Assembly: GCA_028456385.1 (NCBI GenBank) | Contig: JALNQF010000589.1 | Span: 1-20,951 of the forward strand | From: Ophiosphaerella korrae | Lineage: Eukaryota; Ascomycota; Dothideomycetes; Pleosporales; Phaeosphaeriaceae | DNA: 20,951 nucleotides | Reading direction: 5' to 3' | Part shown: piece by piece, positions 1 to 10,044 of the stretch | Numbering within the stretch: the first letter of the stretch is position 1 | Layout: every line of letters starts with the position of its first letter | The notes under the pieces: model-generated | Databases searched by the model: none | Told to the model about the DNA's origin: nothing | Seen by the model: only the letters and a program-made list of their open reading frames with translations | Program-made: the position numbers and the translations under genes

Positions 1-309
1 ATAATTTATAATCTTAGTAAATATAAAGTATAAAGCTAAGTATATAATAAATTTATAATTTATAATCTTAGTAAATAGAAAGTATAAAGCTAGCTAAGAA
101 GCTTAGGTATATAGTTAGTAAGATACGTATTATTAGAATAGTATTAGTAATTTAATCCTTTAACTATAAAACGCTAATATAAGATAGTTATAAAATATCT
201 TCTATTATTTATAGTTATTATAGATTATACTTAAGCTTTTACTATTACTTTATAATCTACTAACCTTTTAAGATAAGTACTTATAGTTAATAATAGGAGG
301 CCTATTATA
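1..309 (+). mobile_element. LTR1, 3' part of a Ty3/Gypsy-type LTR
   Basis: This stretch aligns along its length with LTR3 (about 10180-10450), including shared blocks around the words acgtattatta and gtattagtaatttaatcc and a common end, cctattata. The end fits an ancestral ...TACA changed by CpA to TpA mutation. The 5' end of the LTR lies outside the window. No gag-pol of this family follows it, so it is either the 3' LTR of an element to the left or a solo LTR. Its closest relatives here are LTR3 and LTR4, not LTR2. Confidence 0.75.
7..94 (+). repeat. 54-bp direct duplication inside LTR1
   Basis: The block around 'tataatcttagtaaat' at 7-22 recurs at 61-76, a period of 54 bp, and the similarity continues through 'agtataaagcta'. 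The same 54-bp periodicity is present in LTR4 (around 20877 and 20931), while LTR3 has only one copy. It is therefore a length-variable subrepeat of this LTR subfamily, possibly in the U3 or R region. Confidence 0.7.
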
Positions 310-2999
310 AATATTATACTAAGTTACTTTTAAGTTAAACTTAGTTATAATTACTATTATAGTTAAAAATAAGTATATAACTAAAATAGTAGTATAAGTT
401 AATTATATTAAATTAATTATTTAGAAATCTTTATATACTATAATCTAAGTTTTATACTTAAATATATTTATTTTAGTTAAGTTTATATATATAAACTTAC
501 TTTAAAAAAAGTAGCTAATTACTTAATTATAAGTACTCTATATACTTTTAAGTACTAGCTACTAGTAGTATATTAATCTTTTTTTAAACTACTTATTTAA
601 AGAGCTACTTATAGAAGTATATATATAAGTACTTCTAATTTTATAGTAGTAATAATAACTTATTTTAATATAAATAAAGTTATAGCTATAGCTATAGCTT
701 AAGCTAAGTACTTACTATAATTATAGTATTTACTATAGTAAGCTTTATATCTAAGTTATAGTTTATTAGTACTTATAAAAGTAGCTTTTTTAGTATATTA
801 CTTTATTTACTTTTTTTTAGGTTTATATAATAATAAGTAAGTACTTAAGCTTTTAGTACTATTATCTAGCTTATTATTTTAAAGTTTTTAGCTTAATTAT
901 ATTAGGACTAGCTATTACTAGTATATATACTATTTATAAGCTTTAACTATAATATATAAAGTTATATAAGATATAGCTACTTAATAAAAAGTAGTTTAAT
1001 AAGTAGCTATTTAATTAGTAAAACTTTTATTTATTAGCTACTTTAAAGTACTTACTTTTTTAGTTAATTATAATTTTAAAACCTTTTAAATACTTTACTA
1101 TATTAATTTCTATAATTAATATTAGTACTTATATACTAAAATTATTTAAGTTTAAGTATTTACTTTAGAGTTTAAAAGCTATTAAGCTTAAGTTACTTTA
1201 TATAGATTCTATATAGTTTACTAGCTAAGCTTACTACTTATATTAGATTTACTTTTTAATTTACTAAGATAGCTAGCTAGTTAGCTTAGCTTTTAGTATT
1301 ATATAAAGCTTTACTTTTTAGATATTACTTTAAGTACTTACTTTAATAGTAGCTTTCTAAGATTTAAGCTACTTTATAGAGTTAGTTATATATAGTATTT
1401 TAAGTTTCTTTTATATTTTATACTATATCTTTATATAATATATTAATAAAATTATAAATCTTTAAGTTTAAAAGCTTTTAATAAGATTTACTATTTTTAT
1501 TATAAAAGAGCTATTTATTAAATATTATATTATATATTATAATTACTTAATCTAATTCTAAAACTTATATATTATATATATTAAATACTTTATATCTTAC
1601 TAAATAACTAATATAGCTCTAAAAGCTTATTTTAAAGCTTTTTTTATTATACTTAGCTACTTACTATTTATTATATAGATATATATAGTAGCTATAAGTA
1701 TATACTTTACTTTAATTTACTTAAATATTTACTATAGTAGCTTTTATTTACTTAAGTTAATAGTATTTAAAGTACTATCTAAACTATAGTTACTAGATAA
1801 AAGTTTAAAATAGTATAATATATATATATTTAATATAAGATTAATACTTTATTATTTATAACTACTTACTACTTAAATTTATAAAAAAACTTAGTTTTTT
1901 TAATATATTTAAAAAGAATTAAGTTAGTACTTTGTTTACTAACTTTATATATACTTATAAGTTTAAATCCTTTTTAGTATACTTAAAATAAGTATACTTA
2001 GTATATACTACTATTACTCTTTTAATATACTATAAAAGCTTTTTTATATATTTTTTTTATATAAAGTTATAATATTATAAGTAGTACTTAATTAAGTTAA
2101 AGTTAAGTTAGTAAAGTAGCTAATTTATAAGTATAATATAGTATTAAGCTATCTATTTTATTATTATATCTAAAAAGTTAAAACTACTACTAGTTTAGTA
2201 ATAAGCTTTTATAAAAAGCTTTAATATAACTTTTACTTAAGTAGCTATATTATTATTTATATATATATATTTTATAATAATAAGTAAACTATAGTATAGT
2301 TTACTTTATTTATTTTACTATATAGATTTTTATACTATTTAAATAAAGTACTTATAAGTATTAACTTTAGTAATTATTTTTAGTATCTATTTCTCTTATA
2401 AGAACTAATTATACTATTTATAGTTATAGCTAGAGCTTTTTTAAAAAATATACTTATTTAAAAATTTAAGTAAATATAAGTACTACTAAAAGTAGTAATA
2501 CTATTATAGTAAAGTTATAGTAAAGTTAAAGTAAAGTTAGCTAAATAAAGCTTTATAAAAGCTTTAATTAAAAAGTTTAAAAGTATTTAAGCTTAATATA
2601 AAAAGATAACTTATAAAATACTAAACTTAACTAAACTAATAAAGACTATAATAAAGTTAATAGAAGTAAGTACTTTTATATAAATTTTTTACTTATTAAG
2701 CTTTTAGTATATAGTTTATCTATTTATATATAAAGCTATAATTTATTTACTATACTATTAATAAAACTATTAATATATTTTATAGGTTTACTAGTTATAT
2801 AGGTTTAGTAATTACTTTTACTAAGCTTTTACTAAAACTACTATATTTTAGTATAAAATAGCTAACTTTAGCTCTATATATTATAAAGTAATATATAATA
2901 TTATTAAGAGTTTACTTTTACTATATATTTATATATATTTATATATTATACTTAATTTTCTTATATACTATATACTATTATTAAGATAGTTTACTTACT
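310..2999. other. Extremely AT-rich degenerate repeat DNA, no gene recognised
   Basis: About 2.7 kb with the lowest GC of the window and hardly any CA or TG (one TG seen near 1933). Most of the + strand is T-rich with short ctttta/agctac words, which suggests old coding on the - strand, but around 2460-2640 the A-rich strand switches. I tried - strand translations with TAA/TAG read through in several places (for example 1100-1500) and found no motif I could name. It lies downstream of the transposase fragment at 3000-3430 and may hold the rest of that transposon plus other old repeats. Confidence 0.5.
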
Positions 3000-3430
3000 T
3001 TAGTACTTACTTTTTTAACTTTTTTTTATTACTATATATATTAAAGTTCTTAAATATAGTTAAGTATACTTTATCTTTAAATATTAAAGTTTTTTTTACT
3101 TAAACTTACTTTTTTTTATATAACTTTTATTATATTATAGCTTTATTTATATTTTTAAGCTAAGCTATTTCTTATTATACTAGTTCTAGCTTATATACTA
3201 TAATTACTACTTTTTTTAAAACTTTTTTAAAAGCTTTTACTTTTAAAGTTAAGAAGCTATCTAAGTACTTCTAAATTTTTACTTTTATAAGTAATAATTA
3301 TAACTTAAATTTAAAAGTATTACTTAAAGTTTATAACTACTAAAAGTTAATATTAAGTAAAAGTAGTAAAAGTGTATATAGCTTTATAGTAAGTATTAAT
3401 ATAACTTATTTTAAGTTAAATAAAGCTAAT
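3000..3430 (-). pseudogene. C-terminal fragment of a pogo/Fot1-like (DDE_1) transposase
   Basis: Read on the - strand with TAA/TAG taken as mutated Gln/Trp, this gives a continuous frame. In order it shows FNLKQVILIL (where the family has a PF-NPE-VL motif after the DDE core), KLYTLLLL (family: KL-TP-PP), QTLSNTFKFK (family: QTPSN--EL), a helix LELVQQEIAQLKNINKAI (family: LEQEI--LRAANEA), a basic run, and KTLIFKDKVYLTIFKNF (family: GTLT-EEG--L). This order is typical of the end of fungal pogo-type transposases, which act by cut-and-paste in the nucleus. The DDE catalytic core and the N-terminal helix-turn-helix are missing: the frame stops at 3430 where LTR2 begins, so an LTR element appears to have inserted into the gene. 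The family is judged by eye. Confidence 0.65.
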
Positions 3431-3890
3431 TATTATAGGTATAATAAGAGAAATCGAGATAGAGCTAATTAGTTTTATCTTAGATACTAATAAAGTATAA
3501 GATAAGTAAAGTAATAATCTTAATTAGAAAATAAACTATAACCTAGATACGTAATATAAAGTAATCTATAATTATATATAATAGATTAAAGTAATCTATA
3601 ATAATATATAATAAATTAGTATAATATATAATTACGTATAATAAATTAGAGTAATCTATAATAATATATAATAGATTAATTAAGTTATATAGTTAGTAGT
3701 AATATATATTATTAGGATAGTATTAGTAATCTAATCTCTAACCTAAAATACTAATACTTAATATTATATATATAAATTAACTATTATATATAGTTATTAC
3801 TTAATTAAAATTTAAACCTTTGTTATTACCTTTTAATCTACTAATACCTAGAAAGGTTACTTATAGTTAATAATAAGTAGACTTATTATA
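3431..3890 (+). mobile_element. LTR2, complete divergent LTR (5' LTR of element E1)
   Basis: It starts TATTATAG, the same first eight bases as LTR3 (10045) and LTR4 (20734), as expected for TGTTAT-G after TG to TA change. It ends cttattata like the other copies (CA to TA). Blocks such as actaataaagtataag and attaggatagtattagtaat align with LTR3, but many stretches need gaps and transversions, so it is a different subfamily. It is about 460 bp, against about 406 bp for LTR3. The left flank is the truncated transposase and the right side is gag. The 5-bp flanks (ctaat on the left, cttta on the right) do not form a target duplication, so it is not a simple solo LTR. Confidence 0.72.
3558..3677 (+). 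repeat. Four tandem 30-bp units in LTR2
   Basis: Units at 3558-3587, 3588-3617, 3618-3647 and 3648-3677 each read approximately R-A-g-taatctataataatatataataRatt. Units 1, 2 and 4 are nearly identical and unit 3 is the most changed (it keeps an acgt). The array occupies the place where LTR1 and LTR4 carry 54-bp duplications, so this part of the LTR expands independently in each subfamily. Confidence 0.85.
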
Positions 3891-3893
3891 CTT

Positions 3894-5100
3894 TACTAAT
3901 TTAGTTATTAGAAGAAGTAAAGTATAAGTAGTATATAGTCTAAGCTAATATAATAGTAAAAAGTTTAACTAAGAAAAAAAGTAAATTACTTCTAAGTAGT
4001 TATAAATTAAATAATACTATATAGAAAGTAATTATAAACTTTCTAAATAACTTAATCTTAGAAAAAGAAGATATAAAGCTAGTAATTAAAACTCTAGAAA
4101 TATAAAATAAAAAACTATAAGATAATATAAAGTAAAATAAAGTATAAATTAAAGCTATTATAGAAAGATATAACTAGATAGAATAAATTATATAAAGACT
4201 AAAGATAAGTATAGTAAAGAAACTACTTAAAATACTTATACTTAAGAAGTTTAATAAAATAAAAGAAAAACTAAAACTTTTTATAGTATTAGTATAACTC
4301 TAGATTAATATATAAGTACTATACTTTAATAGAGAAGATAAAAAAGTAATATATATTAGAATATACTTTAAAGAAGATATAAAAAGATAGTTTAAACTTT
4401 ACTAAATAAACTATATAATATATACTCTATAAATATAAAAGGATAAATTAAGAGCTATCTTTAGAAGTTATAAATACTTTACTAAATAAATAAGAGTAGT
4501 ATTTAGAGTTATAGATATTACCTAATAAGCTAAAAAAAGGCTAGAGAAGCTTATATAAAATAAAAGTATTCCTAAGTATATATTATAGTTTAAATAACTA
4601 TCCTAAAATATAAAATAAACTAAGCTATCTCTAATATTATAATTTAAAAAAAAACTAAATAAGAATATATAATATAAAATAATCTATATAAAGAAACTAA
4701 AAATACTAGAATATCTAAAATAATAAGTAATATAAATTAATAATAATCTTTAAGAATAAAAGAAAAATAAGTATAAAAGATCTACCTAAAACTATAATAA
4801 AAGAGACCTAATAATCCTTAATACTAATAAAGATAGAAAGAAAAAGAAGAATAAAGACTTTATATACTTTAACTCTAGTAAACTAGGCTATTATATAAAG
4901 AATTACTAATTAAAATAAAAAAAGAATATAGTATATTATAAATATAGGAAACTAGGACACTTTATAAAAGACTATAGAAGTAAGAATTCTAAGAAAGATA
5001 AAGAAACCTAGTTAAAAATAACTAAAAGAAAGAAGGAAGTACTAAAAGTATAGGCTAAACCTTAGAAAAAAGTAACTAGGAGTAAAGAAGTATACTATAT
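3894..5100 (+). pseudogene. E1 gag with zinc knuckle (RIP-mutated)
   Basis: Gag forms the capsid that packages the element RNA. In the frame with codons starting at 3896, 3899 and so on, the N-terminal part is Lys-rich (TKKKSK...), followed at about 4050-4235 by a likely coiled coil (LEKEDIKLVIKTLEIQNKKL). The capsid core runs from about 4250 to 4640 (FNKIKEKLKLFL, then FKEDIKRQFKLYQ). Next come a Lys/Asn-rich linker and a CCHC knuckle at 4934-4980 that reads YYKYRKLGHFIKDYR. The Cys positions are now Tyr (TGT to TAT) and the His survives. The frame continues into pol with no shift, so this family makes one Gag-Pol polyprotein. No ATG remains, so the true start is unknown; 3894 is simply just past LTR2. 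Confidence 0.82.
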
Positions 5101-7087
5101 AATACTCTATTAGACCTTTTATTATAATAATAACTACTTTATATACTTTTTTAGTAAGTAAAGAGTAGTATAGTTTTTATAAAAATATAAAGTAGTAGTA
5201 ATAAAAGAAAGTAGAATAAAAGCGTAGCTAGAAAAAGTAGCTTACGTAATAGACTTACTAGTAGAAGATCTAGAAGGAGAAAAGCTCTAGACTCTATTAT
5301 TCTAAGCTAATAAACTAGTACTAGATAAAGAAACTACTATAGTCTCTTTAAAAAAACTTTAAAGAAATAAAGAGTAAATTAATATAAAAGATATAAAGTA
5401 TACTTAGTTAAATATATATAGCTATAATAGCTATATATTATTAGATATAGTAGAATAAAATAAATATAAGAGACTTATTTAAAAATACTTACTAGTTATA
5501 AGTATAAAGGAAGCGTATAAAGACTAAAAAAAACGTAATCCTAAGGTAATAAAGTTTATAATATTCTAATAATAGATAGAATAATATATAGTTATAGTAA
5601 GAAGAATACTAATACTAAGAAAATAAGAGAATCTTATAAGAAAAATATAATAGATTAATAAAGTTTATATACTATAAGTACTAGTAATATACTATATTTT
5701 AATAACTAAAAGACTTAGTATAAATAGATACTAAGTAGAAGATAATAAAAGAATAAATTTAGAATATCTAGCGTAACTAGAAACTATATAGGTATTATAC
5801 CTAAAAATATATTACTACTTATACAAAGAAGAGAAAGTATAAAACTATATATAGCTAAAAAGAAGACGTAACTATATAAGAGTAATCCTAAAAAAGAAAA
5901 TTAAAAAATAAAAAATAATCTAAATACTTAATAATATATATATATTAATTAGACTAAGACCTAAGCTATTAAAAGAATATATTAAAGGAATATAGCTATA
6001 GTATAAATATATATATAATAAATATCTAAAATACAAGAACTATAAATATAAAACAAAGTAATAGCTCTAGAAAGATAAATAATTTAAAGAAAGACTTAAG
6101 TAAAAAAGGCTATAAAGTATAATAGGCCTATATATTATAAAAATAAGTATATACTAAGGATAGAAAGTATAAATTATAATTAATAGTAAAGCTATAAAAA
6201 ACTTTATATCTAAAAAGTTTATAGAAAAACAAGGAATATATTATATAATAAAGAAGTACTATTAATAACTAAGTATAATTAAAAGAAAACTATTCTAAGA
6301 ACTTATTAAGTTTAAAACAGTACCCTTAATACTAAGGTTAGAAAGACTAGAAATTAAGAATATAGTTATAGATATAATAATAATTAATAATAAATAAGAC
6401 GTAATAATAGGTATATAATAGTTATAAATAACTAACCTAAGGATTAATTAGAGAATAAAGAAAATTAGTTACTTTAAAAAAAATATAATAAAAGCTAATA
6501 TAACTATATATAAGGGATAGTTCCTAGAAGAATATAAGAAATAAGAGAAATAACTTACTAAACTAAATAATTACTTTCTAGAACATTAACTATAAGACTT
6601 AGCAAGAGAACTAGAAGAAGAGAAAAACGTAAGATAAAGCCTAGTTTATAGAAAAATAGAAGAAAAATCTAAGATTAAATAAGTATTTATATAAAACGTA
6701 ATTAAAAAAAAATAGATATAAGAATCTAAATCCTTAGTAGTATATAGACTTATATTTATAGATAAGAAAAGAATAGATAAAAAATAACTCTACGTAGATT
6801 TTAAGAAGATAAACGTAATTAAAAATAAGAACTAATACCTACTACTATAAATAGATAAAATATAAGATAGGCTATAAAAAGTATAAATCTTTACTAAATT
6901 AGATATCTAAAACGCCTACTACTAGATTAGAATTAAGAAAAGAAATAAATAGAAAACTATATTTAGAATATAATATAAACTATATAAATACTTAGTTATA
7001 CTATTTAAACTTATAAATATACTAGTAGTATTCTAAGAAAGAATTAATATAGTACTAAAAAAGTACTTAGATATATTTATATTTATA

Positions 7088-7117
7088 TACCTAGATAATA
7101 TCTTTATATTTTTAGAA
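7088..7117 (+). other. E1 reverse transcriptase catalytic box
   Basis: Codons from 7088 read YLDNIFIFLE. The family has YLDD followed by I-L-I-F/Y-S. The change of the second Asp to Asn (gat to aat, in a T-G context) removes a metal ligand and fits RIP on the opposite strand. This is the anchor for the frame of the whole element. Confidence 0.9.
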
Positions 7118-9280
7118 ATAGAAGAAGAACACGTATAGTATATATACAAAGTACTAGAAAGACTAGTAGAAAATAAACTATTTCTTAAAATAAGAAAGTA
7201 TAAATTTTATATAAAGAAAATAGACTTCTTAGAATTTATTATAAAACTAAAGAAAATTAGAATTAACTTTAATAAGATTAAAGTAATCTAAGAATAGCTA
7301 ATACTAAAGAACTTACAAGAAGTATATTAATTCTATAGACTAGTAAACTTCTATAGAAAGTTAATAATTAACTAGTTAGAACTAATAGAGCTACTAATAA
7401 ACTTTATAAAAAAAGATTTACTATATAAATAGACTAAAGAATATAAAGAGGTATTTAGCTAAATTAAGTAAAGATTTATAGAAAACTTAGTTATAAGAAT
7501 ATATAACCTAAACCTACTAGTATTAGTAAAAATAGACGTATCTAACTTAGTCTATAGAATAGTACTAATATAAGAAGACCTAGATATAAAATAAAAATAC
7601 TAAGTTAAGTACTTCTTTAAAAATATAAAGCTAGTAGAGCTTAACTACCTAATTTATAATAAAGAGATACTAGTAATTTATAAAGTATTTAAATAATAGA
7701 GAAAATATTTATAAAAAGTAAAATACTAAATAAAATTTTATATAAACTATAAAAATCTTATAAGATTTATAATAAATAAGGAATTATTATAATACTATAT
7801 AAGATAGTAGGAGTTTCTATTAATATTTAATATAGAAATAATATATACTAAAGGTAAAAACAACTAATTTATAGATACTCTAAGTAGAAAACTAGACTTA
7901 TAAGAGGAAGTAAATACTACTAGTATAGTTCTAGTTAAGAAGAAAAAAAGATACTTAGTATTAAATATATATAAAATAGTAGTAATACTTAAAAGAAAGA
8001 ATAGTAAACTAAATAAATAGATTTAAGAAGAAATAGAAAAAGCTTCTAAAGAAATAAAAAAACTTAAAATCTAAAAAGGATTTATAAAAGCCTATAAAGA
8101 AATATATATTCTAAAGAAAATATAAATAGAATTTATATAATAATTCTATAAACTACTTATATATAGATACTAAGGTATTAATAAAATACTAGATAGATTA
8201 CTAAAAGACTACTATATTCTAAAAGTAAGATAACTAGTAATAGAAGTACTATAAAACTATATAGAATACTATAAAAATAAGTATAATAAATACGTACTAT
8301 ATAAGATACTACAACTAGTTAAAATACTAAAATAACTATAAAGAGTTATTATAATAGACTTTATTATAAAACTACTAAAGTCTAAAAACTTAATATTAGG
8401 AGTTAAATATAATAGAATTCTAATAATAGTAGATAAGCTTATAAAGTATTTATACTTTAGACTAGATAAAAAAAAGAGTAAGATAGAAGTTACTATATAT
8501 TAGGTTCTAAGAACTATAATTAGCTAATATAGTATTCTAAATAAGATTATTATAAATAGAGATAGATAATTTATATTAAAACTATAGAAAATAATATTAG
8601 TATAATTAGGAATCTAGTATATAATATTAATAGTATACTACCTATAAATAGATAGATAATTAGAATATATAAATTAGATAGAAGAATAATACTTAAGATA
8701 CTACCTTAATTATAACTAGAATAATTAGGTATAACTACTACCTATAGTATAGTTAGTATACAATAGCGTAAAGAATATAGTAATAAGAGTATTACCTTTT
8801 TTTATAAATTATAGATTTAACTCTAATATATACTAGATACTAAGATTCTAAGTATTTTAGTCTTTAAAAGAAGAAAACTTTATAAATAAGCTTAAAGAAA
8901 TATATAATTAACTATAACAAGATATAGAATTCTTATAAAATTAAATAGTAAAGTACTATAATAAAAAGTACTTAGAAAGACCTTAATTTAGAAAGAGAGA
9001 AAAAGTATAGTTAGTATAGAGAAATATTAAGAGTAAATAATTAAGTTCTAAACTAGATTACGTTAAAATAAAACTATATAAGATTAAAAAGAAAGTTATA
9101 CTAGTTATATTTAAACTAAGACTACTAGACAAAATAAAGATATACTTAATATTCTATATAGTACTACTAGAAAAAGTACTATTAAAAGTAGAACTACTAG
9201 TATATAAAGTAGATACGTATAGAGAATAAAAAAAATAAAAAGTTAAGAAAATCTTATAGTACTAGTTCTATAATAAAAGG

Positions 9281-9400
9281 AACTACTACTTAGTAAAATA
9301 AATAAGTATAAATAAAAAAGGCTAACTATAGAAAGAAATATAGGAACTAGAGGATAATCTTAATTACTCTAAGAAACTAGAGAAGTTCTAAAGTTAAAAC
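9281..9400 (+). other. E1 chromodomain at the integrase C-terminus
   Basis: The translation NYYLVKQISI-NKKG-LQKEIQELEDNLNYSKKLEKF matches the chromodomain pattern Y-VKW-GY---TWEP--NL--A---I--F, with Trp turned into stop (TGG to TAG). It marks E1 as a chromovirus and places the end of pol near 9415. Confidence 0.75.
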
Positions 9401-9413
9401 TCTCTAGACTACT

Positions 9414-9705
9414 TTATAGTAAACTAAGAAAGCTAGTAATACTACTACTAGATAGAGAAGTAATAGGAACGCCTAATATAATAGAAGCTAGAGTAGCTTC
9501 TACTATATTATCTAAATATAACTTAGCTTCTAAAGTATAAAACTATTTAAATAACTTAGTATTATTATAAGCTTTTAGCTTATAAAGATACTTAATATAA
9601 GAATAAAGCTTTACTAGCTTATAAAGAGTTAACTTATACTTAGCTTTAGCTATAGTAAGCTATAATAATAATTATACTTAAGCTCTATTAATAGCTTACC
9701 TTATA
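9414..9705 (-). pseudogene. Short antisense reading frame between E1 pol and LTR3, unidentified
   Basis: On the - strand, starting near 9705, a frame of about 97 codons with few stops reads YIRQAINRAQV...TIAKAKYKLTLYKLVKLYSY...FYTLEAKLYLDNIVEATL and ends in a Ser-rich tail (ITSLSSSSITSFLSLL) with a TAA at 9414-9416. It partly overlaps the end of pol. The region 9440-9700 is T-rich on the + strand, opposite to gag-pol, which supports real antisense coding history. I do not recognise the product. It may be an antisense ORF of the element, or the distal part of the antisense gene read at 10455-11300, with LTR3 inserted between. The frame towards 10044 is not continuous. Confidence 0.35.
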
Positions 9706-10030
9706 TAACTTAGTAGAAGAAGAATATATAGAAATTAAATACTTATACTCTATAAGTAAAATTTTAGAAAAAATATATTTATACTAAATATTAGTAAAGA
9801 TATACTTATTATAGTATTTACTATTATTTAAAGATATAAGGTAAGTAAAGCCTAACTTAGCGTAATAATAATAAAGAAATATTTTAACCTTATTATAAAT
9901 AATATAAGCTATAAGAAGAAGTTTATTATATTAAGACTAAGATAGTATAGAGAGTAATAAAGAACTAGAGATTAATAAAGAAACTAGGTTAATAACTTTA
10001 ACTTTAGTATAGATAAATAAGAGACTATAT
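9706..10030. other. Spacer before the polypurine tract, no clear gene
   Basis: Mixed T-rich and A-rich sequence. - strand frames can be read through TAA/TAG, but no motif is recognisable. If E1 is one unit this is its 3' untranslated part; if LTR3 is a solo LTR it belongs to the same older sequence as 10455-11300. Confidence 0.4.
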
Positions 10031-10044
10031 AGAAAAGAGAATAG
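10031..10044 (+). other. Polypurine tract next to LTR3
   Basis: The purine-rich run agaaaagagaatag ends directly at the TATTATAG start of LTR3. This is the position and composition of a plus-strand primer site of an LTR retrotransposon. It supports LTR3 being a genuine 3' LTR. LTR2 and LTR4 lack a comparable run upstream. Confidence 0.5.

Larger units (their letters stand above)
5101..9415 (+). pseudogene. E1 pol: protease, RT, RNase H, integrase, chromodomain
   Basis: Same frame as gag for over 4 kb, broken only by TAA/TAG at expected Gln/Trp sites. The protease active site at 6182 reads NSKAIKNFI, where the family has DSGATKNFI. RT has LYVDFKKIN at about 6788, then TKLDIQNAYYQIRI, with the catalytic box YLDNIFIFLE at 7088 (second Asp now Asn). 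RNase H starts near DVSNLVYRIVL (7535) and ends at FIDTLSRK (about 7870). Integrase has a decayed HHCC region (about 8140-8290, His/Cys mostly Tyr), a catalytic Asp at 8357 (IDFIIKL), INRDRQF near 8555 where an SDR-like box is expected, and the Glu in RQLEYINQ at about 8663. A chromodomain follows at 9281-9400 (NYYLVKQISI ... EDNLNYSKKLEKF), which in chromoviruses targets integration to modified histones. The exact stop is unclear. Confidence 0.88.

Noticed and set aside
2940..3015. CCHC zinc-knuckle tail after the pogo transposase
   Set aside because: Some fungal pogo proteins end in such a knuckle, but the Tyr residues here cannot be aligned convincingly to its Cys/His spacing.
3558..3677. 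CRISPR array
   Set aside because: The 30-bp units are contiguous, with no spacers between them, and lie inside an LTR of a eukaryotic element.
3894..9415. Ciliate-like genetic code with TAA/TAG as Gln
   Set aside because: Reading TAA/TAG as Gln does open long frames, but Cys, His, Met and Trp codons have vanished too, and conserved Cys/His/Asp sites of the zinc knuckle, protease and RT are changed exactly as CpA/TpG loss predicts. A code change would not remove these.
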